Notes: generated by a model not told the origin, from the letters alone. Counted from the stretch's first letter, positions 1-14,268 are shown. The stretch: 64,000 nt of DNA from Gordionus sp. m RMFG-2023 (GCF_954871325.1 NC_088778.1:5427743-5491742); one strand, 5' to 3'. Numbers and translations: made by a program.

Positions 1-3000
1 CCACTCCGACATTTTCCAGTATTATTTGCGATCTCGATGAATCTTATCTTGCCTTTTCGAAATATAAATTCCTCTTTAAAAAAATAAATGATTATTTTTT
101 CTTTAAACCAAAAATTGGGATACTAAATTTTACTTTCTAATCCCCAAATTTTATTCTGACAGAATCTTACCCCAGAAAGTAATAGAAAAATGTTTATTTT
201 TTAAATATTTATTAATTTTATTCATTATCTTAATATTCTATAATTGCAATTTTAATGGTGGCAAAGTCAATCTTTACCCCATACCATACTACCCCAAGAA
301 AAGTGAGAAAGTGTTGAGATCTGTTTAATAGTTAAGAGTAAATCAGTAGATTTTCAAAAACTACTAACCCAATATTTTGGTCAAAAAATAATTAGACACG
401 CCATGGAGATTTTGCTGCTGCATAAATGTTTGGACTCATATTCACGAAATCTCTTAGCTTGCTTATTACCTATTATTTTGGCTAAAATTTTGATTTAAAA
501 TTTGACTAAATCGAGCTCGTTTAACATTACTATTTATTATATCTTATTTCATAGTATCAACTTGAAAATTTTTAACATTAAATTAAACCAATGGGAATAT
601 TTTTTTTTTAAAACTTTGAATTTTTCCAAATTATTATTCTAACATTATTTATTTAGTATTTTATATCTAAAATTACAGAACTTATATTGTCATAAAAAAA
701 TTTTGGATTTAAAAAATATTTTGAAGAATGGATTTTAAATAAAAATTGATTTAAATTTTATGAACGATGGTGTTCGCTGAAATTTTTAGGGTAAATCACT
801 ATGAACAAACTATAGAATATCATTCAGACACAGATCCTTAAAATGTTTAAAAATGCGCGCTATAACTATTTTCCTGATTTTTAATATATCACCCTCCCCT
901 CCTTCTCCTACGACATAAATATGTCGCATTGGGATATGGAATTCATTTGGAATTCGAAATCTCTCAATCTTAAATAATTTATGGATACCGATTTTTAAAT
1001 CCGAAAAATCTGTTTTGACCGGAAATGTATTCCAGGATGGATAGAGTATACACGCACTGAGAATTTCAGGAAATTTTGTCTAGAACCTTTATATCAATTT
1101 TATATAATTTAACTTTTTGGGGAAAAAAAATACACAAAAGTTTATGTACAATATTTGTCTGAAATTTATTGAGTAGGTAGTCTAGACATACAGGAATTGA
1201 TTTCCAAGTAAAATCAGATTTAAAAATTGCCTTCAGTAAAATGATTTAAAAATTGCCTCCTTTAAAAATGATATAAAATCGAGAAATTCCAAATTCCAAT
1301 ACCACACATGTATTAAGTCAATTGCAAATTTGTCTATTTTTAAAAAAAAAAAATAAACTAAACTTTTTGAAATTTAAGGGTATAAGAGGCCTCATAAAGT
1401 CGACCTGTAGTTTTCCAAAAATAAGTATTTATTTTTACCTAAATCAAATTTTTTTTTTATATTCGTTACAACATACTGCACTAAGTATAAGGTGGGTTTT
1501 TATTTATTTTAAATTTTTTACGTAAGAATTCCTGTAAACATTTTTATTTTCATTAAATTCTTAATTATTAAGTTCAATTTCCTTTTTGGGAAAATAAACT
1601 CGAAATTCTAAATATGGTGAGTGTCCGCGGGTTTGACTCAAATGATAACCTCAAGTATAGTAATAAGAAAATAATATTCAAAGATTTTGATCCCGGAAAA
1701 ATTTTTTAAATGAAGATTTTTTTTAAAATGCTCAAAAGATTTTTGATTAATTGCCTAAAATTTTAAATTTTGTAAAAATATAAGTAAATAGTTTATGATT
1801 ATTATGTACGATACATAGAAGTAAGTGTTTGAGTTACCTAATCTGAGACAACTCCAAAATAGCTGCCAAGTTTTTATCCTAAAAATATTTTTCAACTTGT
1901 AGGTTTGGTTTAATTTAACTCTTAGCACAAGCTTGGTTTAACCACAATAAGTAATTATCGATATTGTACATAGAAAGAGATCAATCACAAAACTTTCTAT
2001 TATCATTAAAAAAAAATAAGAGATATTACTTCCAGTTATTAAAGTTACACCAAGGCATAAAGGAACGGAAGTTTTTTCCCCTATCTTTTAGAGGCTCTCA
2101 TATTAGGTGTGCATTACAACTAGTGGGATAAATTCATTATATCATATAATTTTAAGAGGTATTTTATTTTTATAAAATATAAATTCTTCTAATGATTTTT
2201 TAATTATATTTTTATGAACATGATGTTTAGCTAATAAAAATGACTTAAAATATATAATTATGTTATAACCTTTTTTTATTTAAAATATTTCGTTCATCTC
2301 AAAAATCAGTGTATAATTAGAAAGTTTTTGTTAATTAAGGTAATTATATATATATATATATATTGTATATTATATTATACATCGTTCAATTAGATCTGTT
2401 TGGTGATTTGGCGAAATATTGAAGAAACAAAAAGAGTAGAAAATATACACTATGACTATATTATATCTAGGAAAATGAACCTTTTTAATTATCTAAATAA
2501 ATAAAACCGTAATTTCAAATTTACACTGATCATAGAAATAATGTAAAACTAAAAATTTTAGGTGGAATGCCTTTGCTATTGTTTGTGTGTGATTTTCAAA
2601 TCCAACTACAAAAGATTAAATTAGAAAATTAGACTATTTTTTTTAGCCATTTACCTTAAATAGAGTTTGAATCGAAGACCCGTAGGCCAAGATGAAAGTC
2701 TTGCAAAGGCCCCTATTCTTTAAATAGCATGATTTCTAAGGTTCAAAAAATTTTGCTAACTTTAGACCCGGGCCGTAGAAAATATTTTGCCCAAGTTTTC
2801 CTGCCCGTTTCCTCTAATATTTAGTAATTAATTTTGGAAAATCTTACAATGGAGAATTTTTATATTCCATTTGATCAACATTTTACAAATTTACGGCCTA
2901 AAATTATTCGAAATAAACGAAAATTTTAAAAATTTTGAAGCCGAGTGTAGTAAAATGAATGAAAATTTTTTTTAAATAAAATGGGCTGGAAGATAATCCC

Positions 3001-4040
3001 CAAAAATTTGACTAGAATCGAAAGGTAGGAAGGAAAATGAAAGAGTGAGTGAGCAACGATAAACCGTGGAAAAAGAGTAAAATTGCTGTTAAAATTATAC
3101 CGTTTGAAATAGCGGCGAAGCCAGAATTTATTCAGAGGGAGAAAGGGAAGGGGTTACGTAAGATTTTCTGGGGGATTTGCCTTCAAATTTCTATTTGACA
3201 TGCCTTCTCCCCTGGTCCTACTTATGAAAATTCCGATAAGCATTAATTCTGAACCTTGATATATATTAGAGCGAGTTATTCTGGACGAAAATATTAAGTT
3301 AGTCATTTTAAAAATGGGCTAAAACCGAGTCATTCAAAAACACTAGCATAATTTATATTACTATCAAAAACATGTGAATTAAGATATCAAAAATATTTCA
3401 AATATCTAATATAATAGTGAGAAAAAATAAAAAATAAAATTATGATCAAAATTATCCCATAAAATTTTTTTAGCAAAAATTGCATTTATTATTTATATTA
3501 TTTTTTTTTCATTTTTAAAAATAAAATGAAATAAAATATTGAGATAATCTAACCAAGTCAATCATTTTCAGCATGCGAAAAAAAAATAAAAATATAGTTT
3601 ATATTTAAATTTAGAAAGTATTTTATTTTTAGCAGATTAAAATGACAATCAGTCTTTTATCATTCAAATAATATAATGCTTGTGGTATAGTCGGATGAAA
3701 AGAGTTCAAAGCCTGCCCAAGGCCATTTGCATTACGGCGATTCGCCTTGAACGATAAGAAAATTTGGTTATTTTTAGGGTTGCAAAAATTAGAAGAGAAA
3801 TGATTTAATCAATTAACAAATAATAATTTTTTAGTTGTGTTCCTTCTGTATTTCTATTTTAAAATAAATATTTTTAAAAAAAATTCGATACACGAACAAA
3901 CTTTTATAATTTTTCTAAAACCGGAACCGAACCCTTTAAACCGGTAACCGAATCGAAACATTTATAGATTAACGGTTCAGGTCCTTTACCATAACGCGAG
4001 GTTAATAGTTTATCGATTGTTTCAATTCCATTGAAAACAA
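1..4040. other. AT-rich intergenic DNA, no gene seen
   Basis: No open reading frame here looks like protein. The stretch is mostly low-complexity A/T. Three things stand out. A worn copy of the TAGTGTTG-type MITE lies at about 350-532, with 'aacccaatattttgg' near one end and 'gagctcgtttaacattacta' at the other. A diffuse interspersed repeat at about 980-1300 contains 'ccggaaatgtattccag' and recurs elsewhere in the window. A GC-richer patch with GACCCG/GGGCC words lies at 2676-2810. A (TA)n run is at 2347-2361. Confidence 0.6.
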
Positions 4041-4262
4041 TAGTGTTATTAAACGGCTCGTTGTGAGCCGATTTTTAAAAACGGCTAACTCAATATTTTA
4101 GTCAGAAAAATATGGCCTAAGCCTAAAGATTTCGCTAATAGATATCCAAACCTTTGTTCCTTCTACAAACAAAATCTTCAGACTTGCGTAATAATATTCA
4201 AGATGAAATACCGAGTTACCCGTTTTAAAAATCGTCTCAAAACGAGCCGTTTAACAACACTA
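4041..4262. mobile_element. MITE of the TAGTGTTGTTAAA family (copy A)
   Basis: This 222-bp element begins TAGTGTTATTAAACGGCTCG and ends with the near-perfect inverse CGAGCCGTTTAACAACACTA. It encodes nothing. Just inside the ends is the word GGCTCG...GAGCCGATTTTTAAAA, and the interior is the shared 'taactcaatatttta' segment found in the other copies. The flanking 8 bases (gaaaacaa and gggtacaa) match at 5 of 8, which could be a decayed hAT-type target duplication. It is the best-preserved copy of a family found at least twelve times in the window. Confidence 0.85.
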
Positions 4263-5545
4263 GGGTACAACATAGTAAGCTTAACTATTGAGAAGTTAAT
4301 AAAATTTTGCAATCCAGAAAAAGTATATAAATATATACCTTCGACGATTTCATAAATTATTATATTAATATTTAACTTTATTTAATCTCTAATTTCTCGA
4401 GATTGTCAAAATCTTGATATTTATTATTTTTCATTAAATAGTTTAAAAACATGAATGAAAATTGTTAATAAAAATTACGTTATTGAACCGAACCGGGAAA
4501 CCGGAAAAAACCGAAATCAAAAATTAATTTGCAAAAATTTTCAAATTTCCTTTTTTTTTTCTTCGACTCTTTTTTTAAAAAAATGTCAGGACCCCTTCCT
4601 CTACAGGTTCCTACTATAGTTTCTTCGAATTTTATTTTGACAATCGTATATGTCACCCTTCCAAAAAATATTTCGAATAACGTTAACCTTGCCCTCAGAG
4701 TCATCTGTTGTTGGAGATGACGCAAATAGATTGAAATTGAAGGGGGATAGGGGATAGTTTGAGTAGGGGTAAATCGTCAATAACTTAGGGGAGTGTAGAA
4801 GAGGTTTCTGGTCACCATACATAGAGTCAGGTGCATTTTAAATTTTAGTCATCGGGTTGTTGTGATGGGGGGGGAGGGGCTTTTAGATCTAGTAGCTTAG
4901 AGAAATCTAGAGGACTCTACCATCTAAAAAAAATTTTATAACTATCTTAATCCCAGTCTTTATATCATAACTATCTATTATGAACTAATATTTTTTTTTC
5001 GCCTAATTATAGATTTACCTTTTTTTTGTTATATGTAGACTTTACTGGCTAATTTATTAAAATGGTATACATATATTGAAGTCCGCGGAAGTCAATGTCA
5101 TTGGTTGTAGTAAATGCCATTGAAAGGCATTTAAATCTCAATGCCGTTCAATAACGGACTTTACTGAATGTACACTTTGTAATGAATGAATCGGAATTCT
5201 AGGTTTCAATATCATTTTTGCCTTCAAATTAAAAAAAAAAGAAGATTTTCCTTCATTTTTAGTTTATTTTCTAGTTGTACAAACATTTATATCAATTTTT
5301 GCTAATACTAAATATTACGATTATAAATTTAAGCAACAGCTTTTATGGTGCTGACGGTTGCTGGAGCACTGGCCAAATTTCTTGAGAGCATGGAACAATT
5401 TTTTAGTTAAAAAAACTTCTGTTTTTTTTAATTTTAGATTAGAGATTCCATTTTTTTTTGATAGAGCCCTCCCTGTTATATCGAATAAATCAAATGACGC
5501 CAATGACTTTAAATAATATAATGTAAGTTTCATTTGACTTTTTTT
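4263..5545. other. AT-rich spacer with a short inverted repeat
   Basis: No gene seen. A patch at 4483-4520 is rich in AACCG words and resembles one at 3910-3960, so the two may be the ends of a worn element that now encloses MITE copy A. A G-run sits at about 4867-4874. An imperfect palindrome lies at about 5080-5163, with AAGTCCG near one end and CGGACTT at the other and 'cattgaaaggcattt' in the middle. Confidence 0.45.
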
Positions 5546-5807
<262 letters not shown>

Positions 5808-6275
5808 ATGGAGAGGGGAAAAAAATTGTCATAATGATCCTGGGGCGTCAATGCCTTTTTAAAAATTTTGTGTACTCATTAATTAAATGATATTTTTTTT
5901 AAAAAAAAGAAGCTTAAATGAACATATTATATTTCGTTTAAGTGCTCGATAAATGTTTTCACAAAGTAAAAATTTATCTAATTTAAAAAAAAAATAATTA
6001 AGCTTTGTTTCCTATGCCCCGCCATTTTGACCTCCTCGTTACGGGTTTTGACGGCCGTTGGAGGCGAATTCAGCGGCTTTTTTAAAAACCACAATTTTAA
6101 TTAGGTCCTACTGGGCAAAGTAAATCCTAATGAATGGTAAATGATAGGAAGTCCAGTTCCAAATTAAGCAAAATAAATGGAAATCAGAGTTAAAATAAAT
6201 ATATTAGAGAATCATGATTGTAGCGTAGGGAACTAAAATTGATTGTTGTTCGCATGGACCCGATGGGAATGCGAA
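5808..6275. other. AT-rich spacer
   Basis: No gene or clear mobile element. A slightly GC-richer stretch at about 6015-6070 (ccgccattttgacc, gttttgacggccgttgg) may be the end of a worn transposon, but I could not find its partner. Confidence 0.4.
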
Positions 6276-6466
6276 TGGTGTTGTCAAACGGTTCGATTTG
6301 AGCCGATTTTCAGAAACGGCTAACTCAATGTTTTACTTAGAAAAATATTTATGCAAGCCTAAATATTTTGCTCATAGTTGACACAAAGGTTTGGACAACT
6401 ATTAATCTCGAGGCTTAGACAATATTTTTCTGGTTTATATATTGAGTTAGCCGTTTAGCAACACTA
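6276..6466. mobile_element. MITE of the TAGTGTTGTTAAA family (copy B)
   Basis: It starts TGGTGTTGTCAAACGG and ends CCGTTTAGCAACACTA. The interior matches copy A, including 'acggctaactcaatgtttta' and the mirrored 'attgagttagccgttt'. About 191 bp, non-coding. No convincing target duplication remains. Confidence 0.8.
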
Positions 6467-9400
6467 AAACGCAAATATAAATATTATTTTTATATTCGAT
6501 TTCAAATGATTCACAAAAGCCCCATAGTGATACGAATTAAAATGCCAATAATTTAAAAAAATATAATTTTCGTCTTATTGATTGGCATTTTCTTTTTTAA
6601 ATTAATTTTTTTTTTGGTTATAATTTAATTTTGCCCCTATTAAAAAAATAAAATAATAAATTACAAATTCGCTACAAATTTTTTTTTTTGGTAATGTTAC
6701 GGGAAATAGTTAATGAAGGGTAATAAAAAGATTCATTTTCCTATAATAATTTTAATAATTTTTTTTTTAAACCAACTTGTCTTTCTTTAATTATCATAAC
6801 AAAAAACTCTAGATATTCTTTGAAGCGAGAACGAAAAATATCAATTAAAATTAAACTTTGAGAAAAAAAATAATATTTATAATTAAAATTAATTTAAAAC
6901 ACCTTTAAGATTAAAAAAATATATATATTGGAAATTTAAATTTAAAATATTAAAAAAATTTAATCAATCATTTCATGTCCATGTGACATCGCATCTGACC
7001 AGGGTCTTGAACTGTTATCTATAAAGGTTTCAGTTAGGGGAAAAAATTTGAGAAGGTTTTTGCTTAAAATTAAAATTAGGGTGTTTTGAATTTGTAATAT
7101 TTATGTCAAATTTTTCTCATAAATAAAAAAATATAGAAGGTCACTCAAGTGAGTTATAATTTCTGATATGAGTATATGCAATGCAAAGATAAAAAAAAAA
7201 TATTTAGAGAAAGGCCATTTCAAAAAGTTATAAAGGTTTATTCCGTTATAACCGTTCGGTTCGTTCCGGATCCTGCCTATAACTATCAGAGGCATATCTG
7301 TGATTCATTGAGAGAGAGGGGTAGGTGTCCTCCCTTCTCCGTTAAATTTGTTGGCGGTCTTTAGGCCCGCCATTTTATATATTTAAAATTTTTTAATTAT
7401 TGTAAAGATCACGAGAGCCATCTATGTCATGACCTTACTTTGCACCCTTAAAATTAAATAACATACTAAGATTCTTGGAGGGAAGGTTACGACAAGGCAA
7501 GTTTTTTACACTAGAAATTAACTTCGCTGGAAATACGGCAAATTTTTTTTTGTGAAAATTTAGCGCATTAGTATATATAAATATTAAGATATTTTGAACT
7601 AACATCGAAAAGAATTGATATATATGACAATGTGTTATTTTTATTAAGTTAAAATAATTTTTTGAGCACTTTCTGATTTTACCGGAAATGTAGATACCTA
7701 ACCTAGGAATTTCAGATAAATTTGCTTTGAACTTTTGAACTTAACATAAATTTAAATTAATTTTTCCATAGATTTTTTTATTATAAATTTAAAATGACTC
7801 AAAGATTATAAAGGAAAAATTGTATACAATTTATGAAGTAGGTATTCTAAACATGTTGGAATATGTTTTCCCAAAACGGGCTTAAAAAATGATTAAAAGT
7901 AAAAAAAAAATAACACATTGCCGGAAAAAGCAAATTGACGCTAATATGCACAATTAACAACAATAATACTTTATTTTGTGACAAATAAATATTCTTTATA
8001 TAGTATAACATTAGAAATCAGCAAGAGTTCTTATACGAGGTTTTTTGTCCAAGCGGTAAAGATTCTTTGCATGAGCGACTCTGTTCATAAATTTTTCTTT
8101 GCAAAGGATAAATCAATTAAATTTTTTAGGTTTCGAAAGATAATTTTATACGAGTGGGGTGGGCTGGATTTTGGAACCATGCCATACAGATCTCGAATGT
8201 ATGTATCTCGTGGAGTGTGTACGTTTTAAAGCCCCATTAGAAACTTTAGCCGAATTCCAAAATATTTGCGCAATAACATTTAGCGCGTTTTATTCTAGTC
8301 TTAACTACTCTAACACAGGAACCTTTAAAAATCAAAGCCATGGTGTAAGTTGTATGACGATGATATTGTTTAAGTCCAATATTGAATGCATCCTTGCACC
8401 CTGATCTATATGAAAGACAAACCTTACAAGGGAAGCTGTGCAAAAAGAGGTTAAAAATAGGAAATTCCCTAAAATGACAATTTCATTCATCGAATTTTGA
8501 TTTTGCACTAAGATGGGGGATGTTCAAAGAAGATAAACGCATGGATTCAGAAAGGTTTTAATTCTCTTATTGAGAGAAAAACATAGAGAATTATTAAGAT
8601 CAGCAATGCTGCATAGTAGTGAGAGATAGACTATAATGTAGGGGAAAAATTGACGCACTTAAAAAAAATACGAGGATAATTTTTTGTAGTCTGATTTCCA
8701 CATAAACTGAACCATGACAAATTTCGGCCTACTTTAGAATGGTAAAATCACCATGGGCAGAAAATAAAATACGGGTAAATTGATTGATTCTGTAAATGGG
8801 TCTTGGATTTAAACTCTAAGATAAACTAGGCCGCCCTTAATTAAAATGTAATGGTCAGGAAGGATATGTATCATAAGAAAAAAAAGTAGACATAGCTATC
8901 ACCAGCTAGCCTTGGGAATTTGATAAAGGGGAGAACAAAAACAGTTAAAACCCGAGGACAAGATCAAGGAAATATATTTAAACCTTTCAACCCTTATTTT
9001 AAATTGTAATACCTTCAAATGTAAATATGCGATGCAGATATCAAACATTTGATCGAATATTTTGGTTAACATTAGAACCCTTCGGCAATGACCCTGACCA
9101 CCATTATATGTTGGATATTGATTATGTGTGACTAAGGTGCCCTCCCCGATTATAATGACTTCTTGATGGGTCTTGGTAATCAACTATATTTTCTTAATAT
9201 TCATGGTTTTATAAATAATGAATGAACTTCCCTTCATATTTTTTTGAAAATTAAATATTTTTTTTTATAACAAATTGCGTAACAAATGTAATATAAAGGT
9301 ACAATACAGCTATAGTATATTGTTGCTTTATAAAAAATTTCAGTGAAATAATTTTTTTTTAACTATTTATATATTGTAAAAAATAGAATAAATAAGGTAT

Positions 9401-9820
9401 AATATGAATGAAATTCCATTTCCTTTATAATAATTTTTTAACAAAACTATAAACTTTACAATTATTACCCTGTCTAATTTGACCGAGAATGCTAAGAAGG
9501 AACTTAAAGGAATCTAAGTCAAGTATTTATCTAACATGCATTATTGAGGTTGGTCTTATTTTCCGCTAACACTCTATACCTTAGAACCTGGAAAAAATCC
9601 CCAAGTTGGGAATTTGCTCACTTTTGCAAATTACTGTATTCCTAACATTTACGATCAAAAAACTCAATCATGCACAAAAAAAAAATCTTTCCAACAACAT
9701 AAGAGAAAAATACTTTTATTTTATTATTTATTTATTTGTTTTTTAAACATAATTGTCATTTTAAACTTTTTTTTTGAAAGTTTATTCCTTTTCAAATAAT
9801 TTAAAATTTTTAATTTTTTT
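6467..9820. other. AT-rich intergenic DNA, no gene seen
   Basis: No credible coding region. Short open frames between 7100 and 9200 have no recognisable domain and no consistent splice signals. A copy of the 'ccggaaatgta' interspersed repeat lies at about 7670-7890. A patch with AACCGTTCGGTTCG words at about 7240-7275 resembles the subterminal words of the small transposons. Confidence 0.5.
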
Positions 9821-9835
9821 TTTTTGATAATAAAA

Positions 9836-10066
9836 AATAGAAAAGAATCTAATTAAAAATAGAAAAGAATATAATAAAAATAGAAAAGAATATAATAAAA
9901 ATAGAGAAAAGAATATAATAAAAATAGAAAAGAATATAATAAAAATAGAGAAAAGAATATAATAAAAATAGAGAAAAGAATATAATAATAATAGAAAAGA
10001 ATATAATATAATAAAAATAGAGAAAATAATATAATTAAAAATAGAAAAGAATATAATAAAAAAGAA
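9836..10066. repeat. AT-rich minisatellite, 21-23 bp unit
   Basis: About ten tandem units of 'atagaaaagaatataataaa' and a two-base-longer variant with 'atagagaaaag'. The two unit lengths alternate irregularly, which suggests unequal exchange or slippage. Non-coding. Confidence 0.9.
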
Positions 10067-11169
10067 TGTATGATAAATAAAAAATTAAATAAAATTTTTG
10101 AAGTGTAATAATGGTAAAGGTAAGAAATGTACTATTATAAAAAGTATATAAAACAAAAATAAACAAATAAAAAAAACATATTGAACGGGGAAAAAGAAAG
10201 AATTGTTGTTTAATTATTTTATGAATTATTGATATTTATAACAGATTGTGGCACGACAATACACGGTCATATAAAGTGCAATTACCTATAATTTATTATT
10301 TTTTATTTTATTTTTTTTTTAAAATAAAAATAATATAATCAGAAAAATTTTGTTTTGTAATATTTTAAATATATTATTTTACACTAATGATTTAATGAAA
10401 ATATTCATATTTTTTTATACATAAATATCTAATATATCTATTATATCTATCACTATTATTTCAAATTCAATTCAATCAAAAAAAATTTTTTTTTAAATTC
10501 TCTCAATAATAAAATTATAGGAATAAATGCATTATAAATGTTTTGTATATTGTTATAAACTTTGGTTATGTAATATGTTTATATTATCTATCAGTATATA
10601 TATATATATATATATATAAATTAAGATAAGAAATTATTATTTTAAATTTGAAAGCTAAAGTTAAATAGAGAAACTAGAAATAAAAAAGAGTGGGGATGTT
10701 AATTTTATTTAAGTTAAATGCAGAAGCGGTTCAATTGTCAAAGATCACCCAGGCCCTTTAAGCTAATGACGTTGAGACTATTAATAACTTCAATTATCAA
10801 CTTATTATACTTCATAATAAAATATACATATATGCAAAAGAATTTTTTGAAAGGAAACTTAAAAAGTTTCAAGGGGGAAGAATATTTATAGAAAGAAGAT
10901 TATAGGCAATAATGAATGATGAAATATTAGCAAAAAAATGCTCAAGATAATATATTAGAACTTTATTAATGCAAATAATACGAAAATTCATTTCATAAAA
11001 TTCAAAAACTATTTTTAATTTTTGAAAATAAAACAATAGAATAAATAACGATTTTGATTTTATTATTTTCCTTTTTTGAATTGGGAAATCCGTATTAAGA
11101 TGATGTTATCATTTTTGATATTTTTTTTTCTCTATAATAATATTTTTATTTAATAAAAAAAATCATAAT
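10067..11169. other. AT-rich spacer
   Basis: Low-complexity A/T DNA with a (TA)n run at about 10595-10617. No gene or intact element seen. Confidence 0.5.
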
Positions 11170-11177
11170 ATTTAAGC

Positions 11178-11427
11178 CAGAGATCTGCAGAGGTATCATG
11201 TGCACGGCCCGGCCAGGCCCGGGTTTTATTTTCCCAAACCCGCCTGATTTTTTAAAATATATATTATATTTATTTTTTAATTTTCATAGCTTATAACGGC
11301 GATTTGAAATATTTGGTTTTAAAATATATGGCCCAGCCCGGGTATTTAAAAATTTACGGAGCATATTTAAAAAAGAATACAACCCGGCCCGTTCACCCGG
11401 ATTTAGGGCCGGGCCTACAACTCTCTG
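11178..11427. mobile_element. Small hAT-like element with GGCCCGG words
   Basis: The 250-bp element begins CAGAGATCTGCAGAGG and ends CCTACAACTCTCTG, an imperfect terminal inverted repeat opening with CAGAGA. The flanks atttaagc (11170-11177) and atttagac (11428-11435) match at 6 of 8, as expected for an old 8-bp hAT target duplication. Repeated GGCCCGGGC-type words lie inside both ends and contrast with the AT-rich middle. No coding capacity. Confidence 0.7.
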
Positions 11428-11435
11428 ATTTAGAC

Positions 11436-11622
11436 CTAATGGTCGATTTTTAAAAACGGCCCAATTATCATTTTAGCCAAGATAATATTTAAACTAGATA
11501 GATAGCAGAAAGGTTTGAACTCTTTTTACCAAATCTCTGGACTAACATAATATATATTTTGACTAAAATCTTCATCGAGCCGTTTTTAAAAATCAACTCA
11601 AATCGATTTTTTAATAACACTA
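11436..11622. mobile_element. MITE of the TAGTGTTGTTAAA family (copy C), diverged
   Basis: The right end, 'tcgattttttaataacacta', fits the family. The left end is worn ('ctaatggtcgatttttaaaa'). It abuts the GGCCCGG element at 11178-11427. A further partial copy (interior plus 'gagatattgagctagccg') lies at about 11790-11895. Confidence 0.65.
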
Positions 11623-13261
11623 TTAAAATAAAATCATAATTGTGTTCCTTAAAGGGAACCATAATTTATCTAAAAATTTCTATTTTAATTTTTTGACGCA
11701 TATATAAATTTTTTTTAAAATAATCATCAAATATTATAAACTCATAAACAAAAAACTGATACAGTCAAACAACTCGATGTTTAATGCAGAAAATATTATG
11801 CAAGGAAGAATTTTCTCATACATGGTTCATAGCTCCAGATATCTATTAGCAAAATCTTTAATTTTTCTGGTTGAGATATTGAGCTAGCCGTAAAAAAATC
11901 GTGCACTGTAAAATTTGTCTGATTTGGATCTTGATAATTGGGGTTTGAAGAACCCCTTCCAGACCAAATATATGCAGACGATACAGTATTAAATTTTAAT
12001 TAATTTTTCTATAATTTTAAATGATATAAATTGGTTTATATTTTAAAAGTAGTGTTATGAAACTTCGTACTGGTTATAAAATATGAATTATTAATATATT
12101 TACTATTAAATTATTTTATAGTTGTATATAACTTAGTAAATTTCGAAATCACTATTATGGATGGAAACATTGGAGATGTATCATGCGAAGACAGGAAACC
12201 GAATTTTGATTTCTGTTTTGTTGTCATTTGTCAAATGGGAATTCAATAATTACATTGTAGTATGTTAGTCATCACCAGGAGATTAAAATAAAATTATAAA
12301 ATTCCTTACTAATCGTATACTTTTAGTTATGGGTATCATTTGAAGCCAAAAATGCATATTGGAGATTATTTAGAGAACTTAGACCTATTGATAGACTTGA
12401 ATAAAATTGCAAATAATAACGAGATATGTCGAATATTACTGGTTCATTGAAAGTTAGGGAATGTGGCTGTGATGGAATATTATTCCCAATAAGAGAAGCT
12501 CAAATTTAGGAATTAAAAAAATTAAACAGTTTAATAAAAACAATATTAATCATAGTTAGAAATAGTTAAACAATCAAACCCATAACCGGAAGCATTTCTA
12601 TTTTGAAGCAAGGTAGGGGGTCTGGGGGTGAAGACCCCTCCAGGCTTTTGTAGTTAGACCGTCTACTTGAAAAATTCTTAGCTACGCCACTGATATTAAC
12701 CTATTTTTTTAATATGTTTAACAAAGAACGTGATTGATAGACTCTAATTTATTTTTTAAAAACTTATAATTTATTAAATATTCGCAATGTCATTTAATGT
12801 ATTGATTCGTATCCGCGTCATTTTAGATAGATAAATTCCCCTTAATGGAGTCTGAGGTTTATTGGCTTATGTATTGAGGGTTAACTGCCCTATCTTAAAT
12901 TATGCCCTGTGTTTAGGTGAAATCTAACTCACTAATCTAACCTACCCTAGCCATCTCCTATAAAAGAACACTATCCAGTGATAAAAAAGCGAAAGGTTAT
13001 TGTTTTATTTTTATAACATCCCTAACCCTAGCGCACATCAGGTATCAATAGCAATATGCCTCTATATTATTTTTTACAAAATGTATACGGTTGGACCAGG
13101 GTTAAAACAAATGAAATATAATTTAACCACACCTTATAAAATCAAGGTTTATTTACCAAATTCCATCATATTTTCTCTATCTTTTCTATGAAAAATAAGT
13201 ATAGTTGAAGTTGAAATTCCTAAATCATAACGTAAAAAGTTAAAATTAAGTTGAAGCCAGC
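11623..13261. other. AT-rich spacer with a transposon end
   Basis: No gene. A G-rich then C-rich patch at 12605-12650 is followed by 'cttagctacgccactg' ending at 12692. This is a typical right terminus of hAT elements whose left end reads CAGTGGCGTAGC. The matching left end was not found, so only a stub is claimed. Confidence 0.5.
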
Positions 13262-13488
13262 TAGTCTTGTTAAACTGCTCGATTTGAGCCGTTTTAAAAA
13301 CTGTTAACTCAAAATTTAAATCCAGAAAAAAAATTACGCAAGCCTAAAGATTTTAGTCATAGATGGCACAAAGGTTTGGACATCTATAAGCGTACTCTCG
13401 TTGTTCAGGCAATATTTTTATGGCTAAAATATTGAGTTAGACGTTTTTTAAAAAATTCGGATTCAAATCGAAAAGTTTAACTGCGCTA
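13262..13488. mobile_element. MITE of the TAGTGTTGTTAAA family (copy D)
   Basis: Left end TAGTCTTGTTAAACTGCTCG, right end AGTTTAACTGCGCTA. The interior carries the family segments, including 'gcctaaagattttagtcata' and 'aatattgagttaga'. About 227 bp, non-coding. Confidence 0.75.
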
Positions 13489-14100
13489 AAACCCAGCTCA
13501 TGTTTGAAAGAAAAACAAAATTATATATTTTATGATTTAGAAAATATTATTCAAAATCACAATAGATTTAACAATGCGACCTATAACGAATACAGAGGGG
13601 TGGAAAGGGAAATTGATTTAAAAAATAAATAAACTTCAAAAGAGAATATTCGAAAATGGAATCTAAAATTAATAATTATGTGGTAACTGGCGGAAAGATT
13701 CGTAATTTCTCGGTATAAATCCTATTTTTGGAATAAAAATTATTTTACCCGGAAATTCATTCCAGCGTGTGTGACCCTCTACGTTCTTCGCCAGTTAACG
13801 CGAATCGCGGCTAAGTAATACAAAATATGATGTATAAATATAATCATTTTACAATTCAGTTTTTATATATTCCGCCGCGAATTCGTGTTAACTCTCAATG
13901 CAGGGCAAAGTGTTGTGAGCCAACCATATAAATTTCAGCCAAATTTGCTTACAATATAATAAATTTAAGAGTAATATAATTCAAAAGTTTAATGGCAAAA
14001 AATTATTTGAAGGCAAAAATAGGATTTTTTTTAAATGCAGAGGATTTGGAATAGTCACGTGATGATTTCAGGTTTAAAACCCCCCTTTTATTTTGATTAT
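13489..14100. other. Spacer with an interspersed-repeat copy
   Basis: No gene. 'acccggaaattcattccag' at about 13748-13767 belongs to the interspersed repeat also seen near 1020, 7680, 26890 and 49130. Confidence 0.4.
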
Positions 14101-14268
14101 ACTTATCACTAACAGCTAACTCAATATTATAGCCAGAACTATATTTATCTAAGCCTCGAGATTTCGTTAACAGATGTTCAACCCTTTGTGCCACCTATGA
14201 GCAAAGTCACAAGGCTTGCATAATATTTTGCCTAATAAAATATTGAGTTAGCCGTTTAACAAAGACTA
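14101..14268. mobile_element. MITE of the TAGTGTTGTTAAA family (copy E), partial
   Basis: The interior and right half of the family are clear: 'gctaactcaatatta' at the left, 'aaaatattgagttagccg' and 'tttaacaaagacta' at the right. The left terminus is missing. Confidence 0.65.

Noticed and set aside
8899-9183. A 94-codon minus-strand frame
   Set aside because: No domain, signal peptide or neighbouring exon supports it; it is within chance expectation for this DNA.
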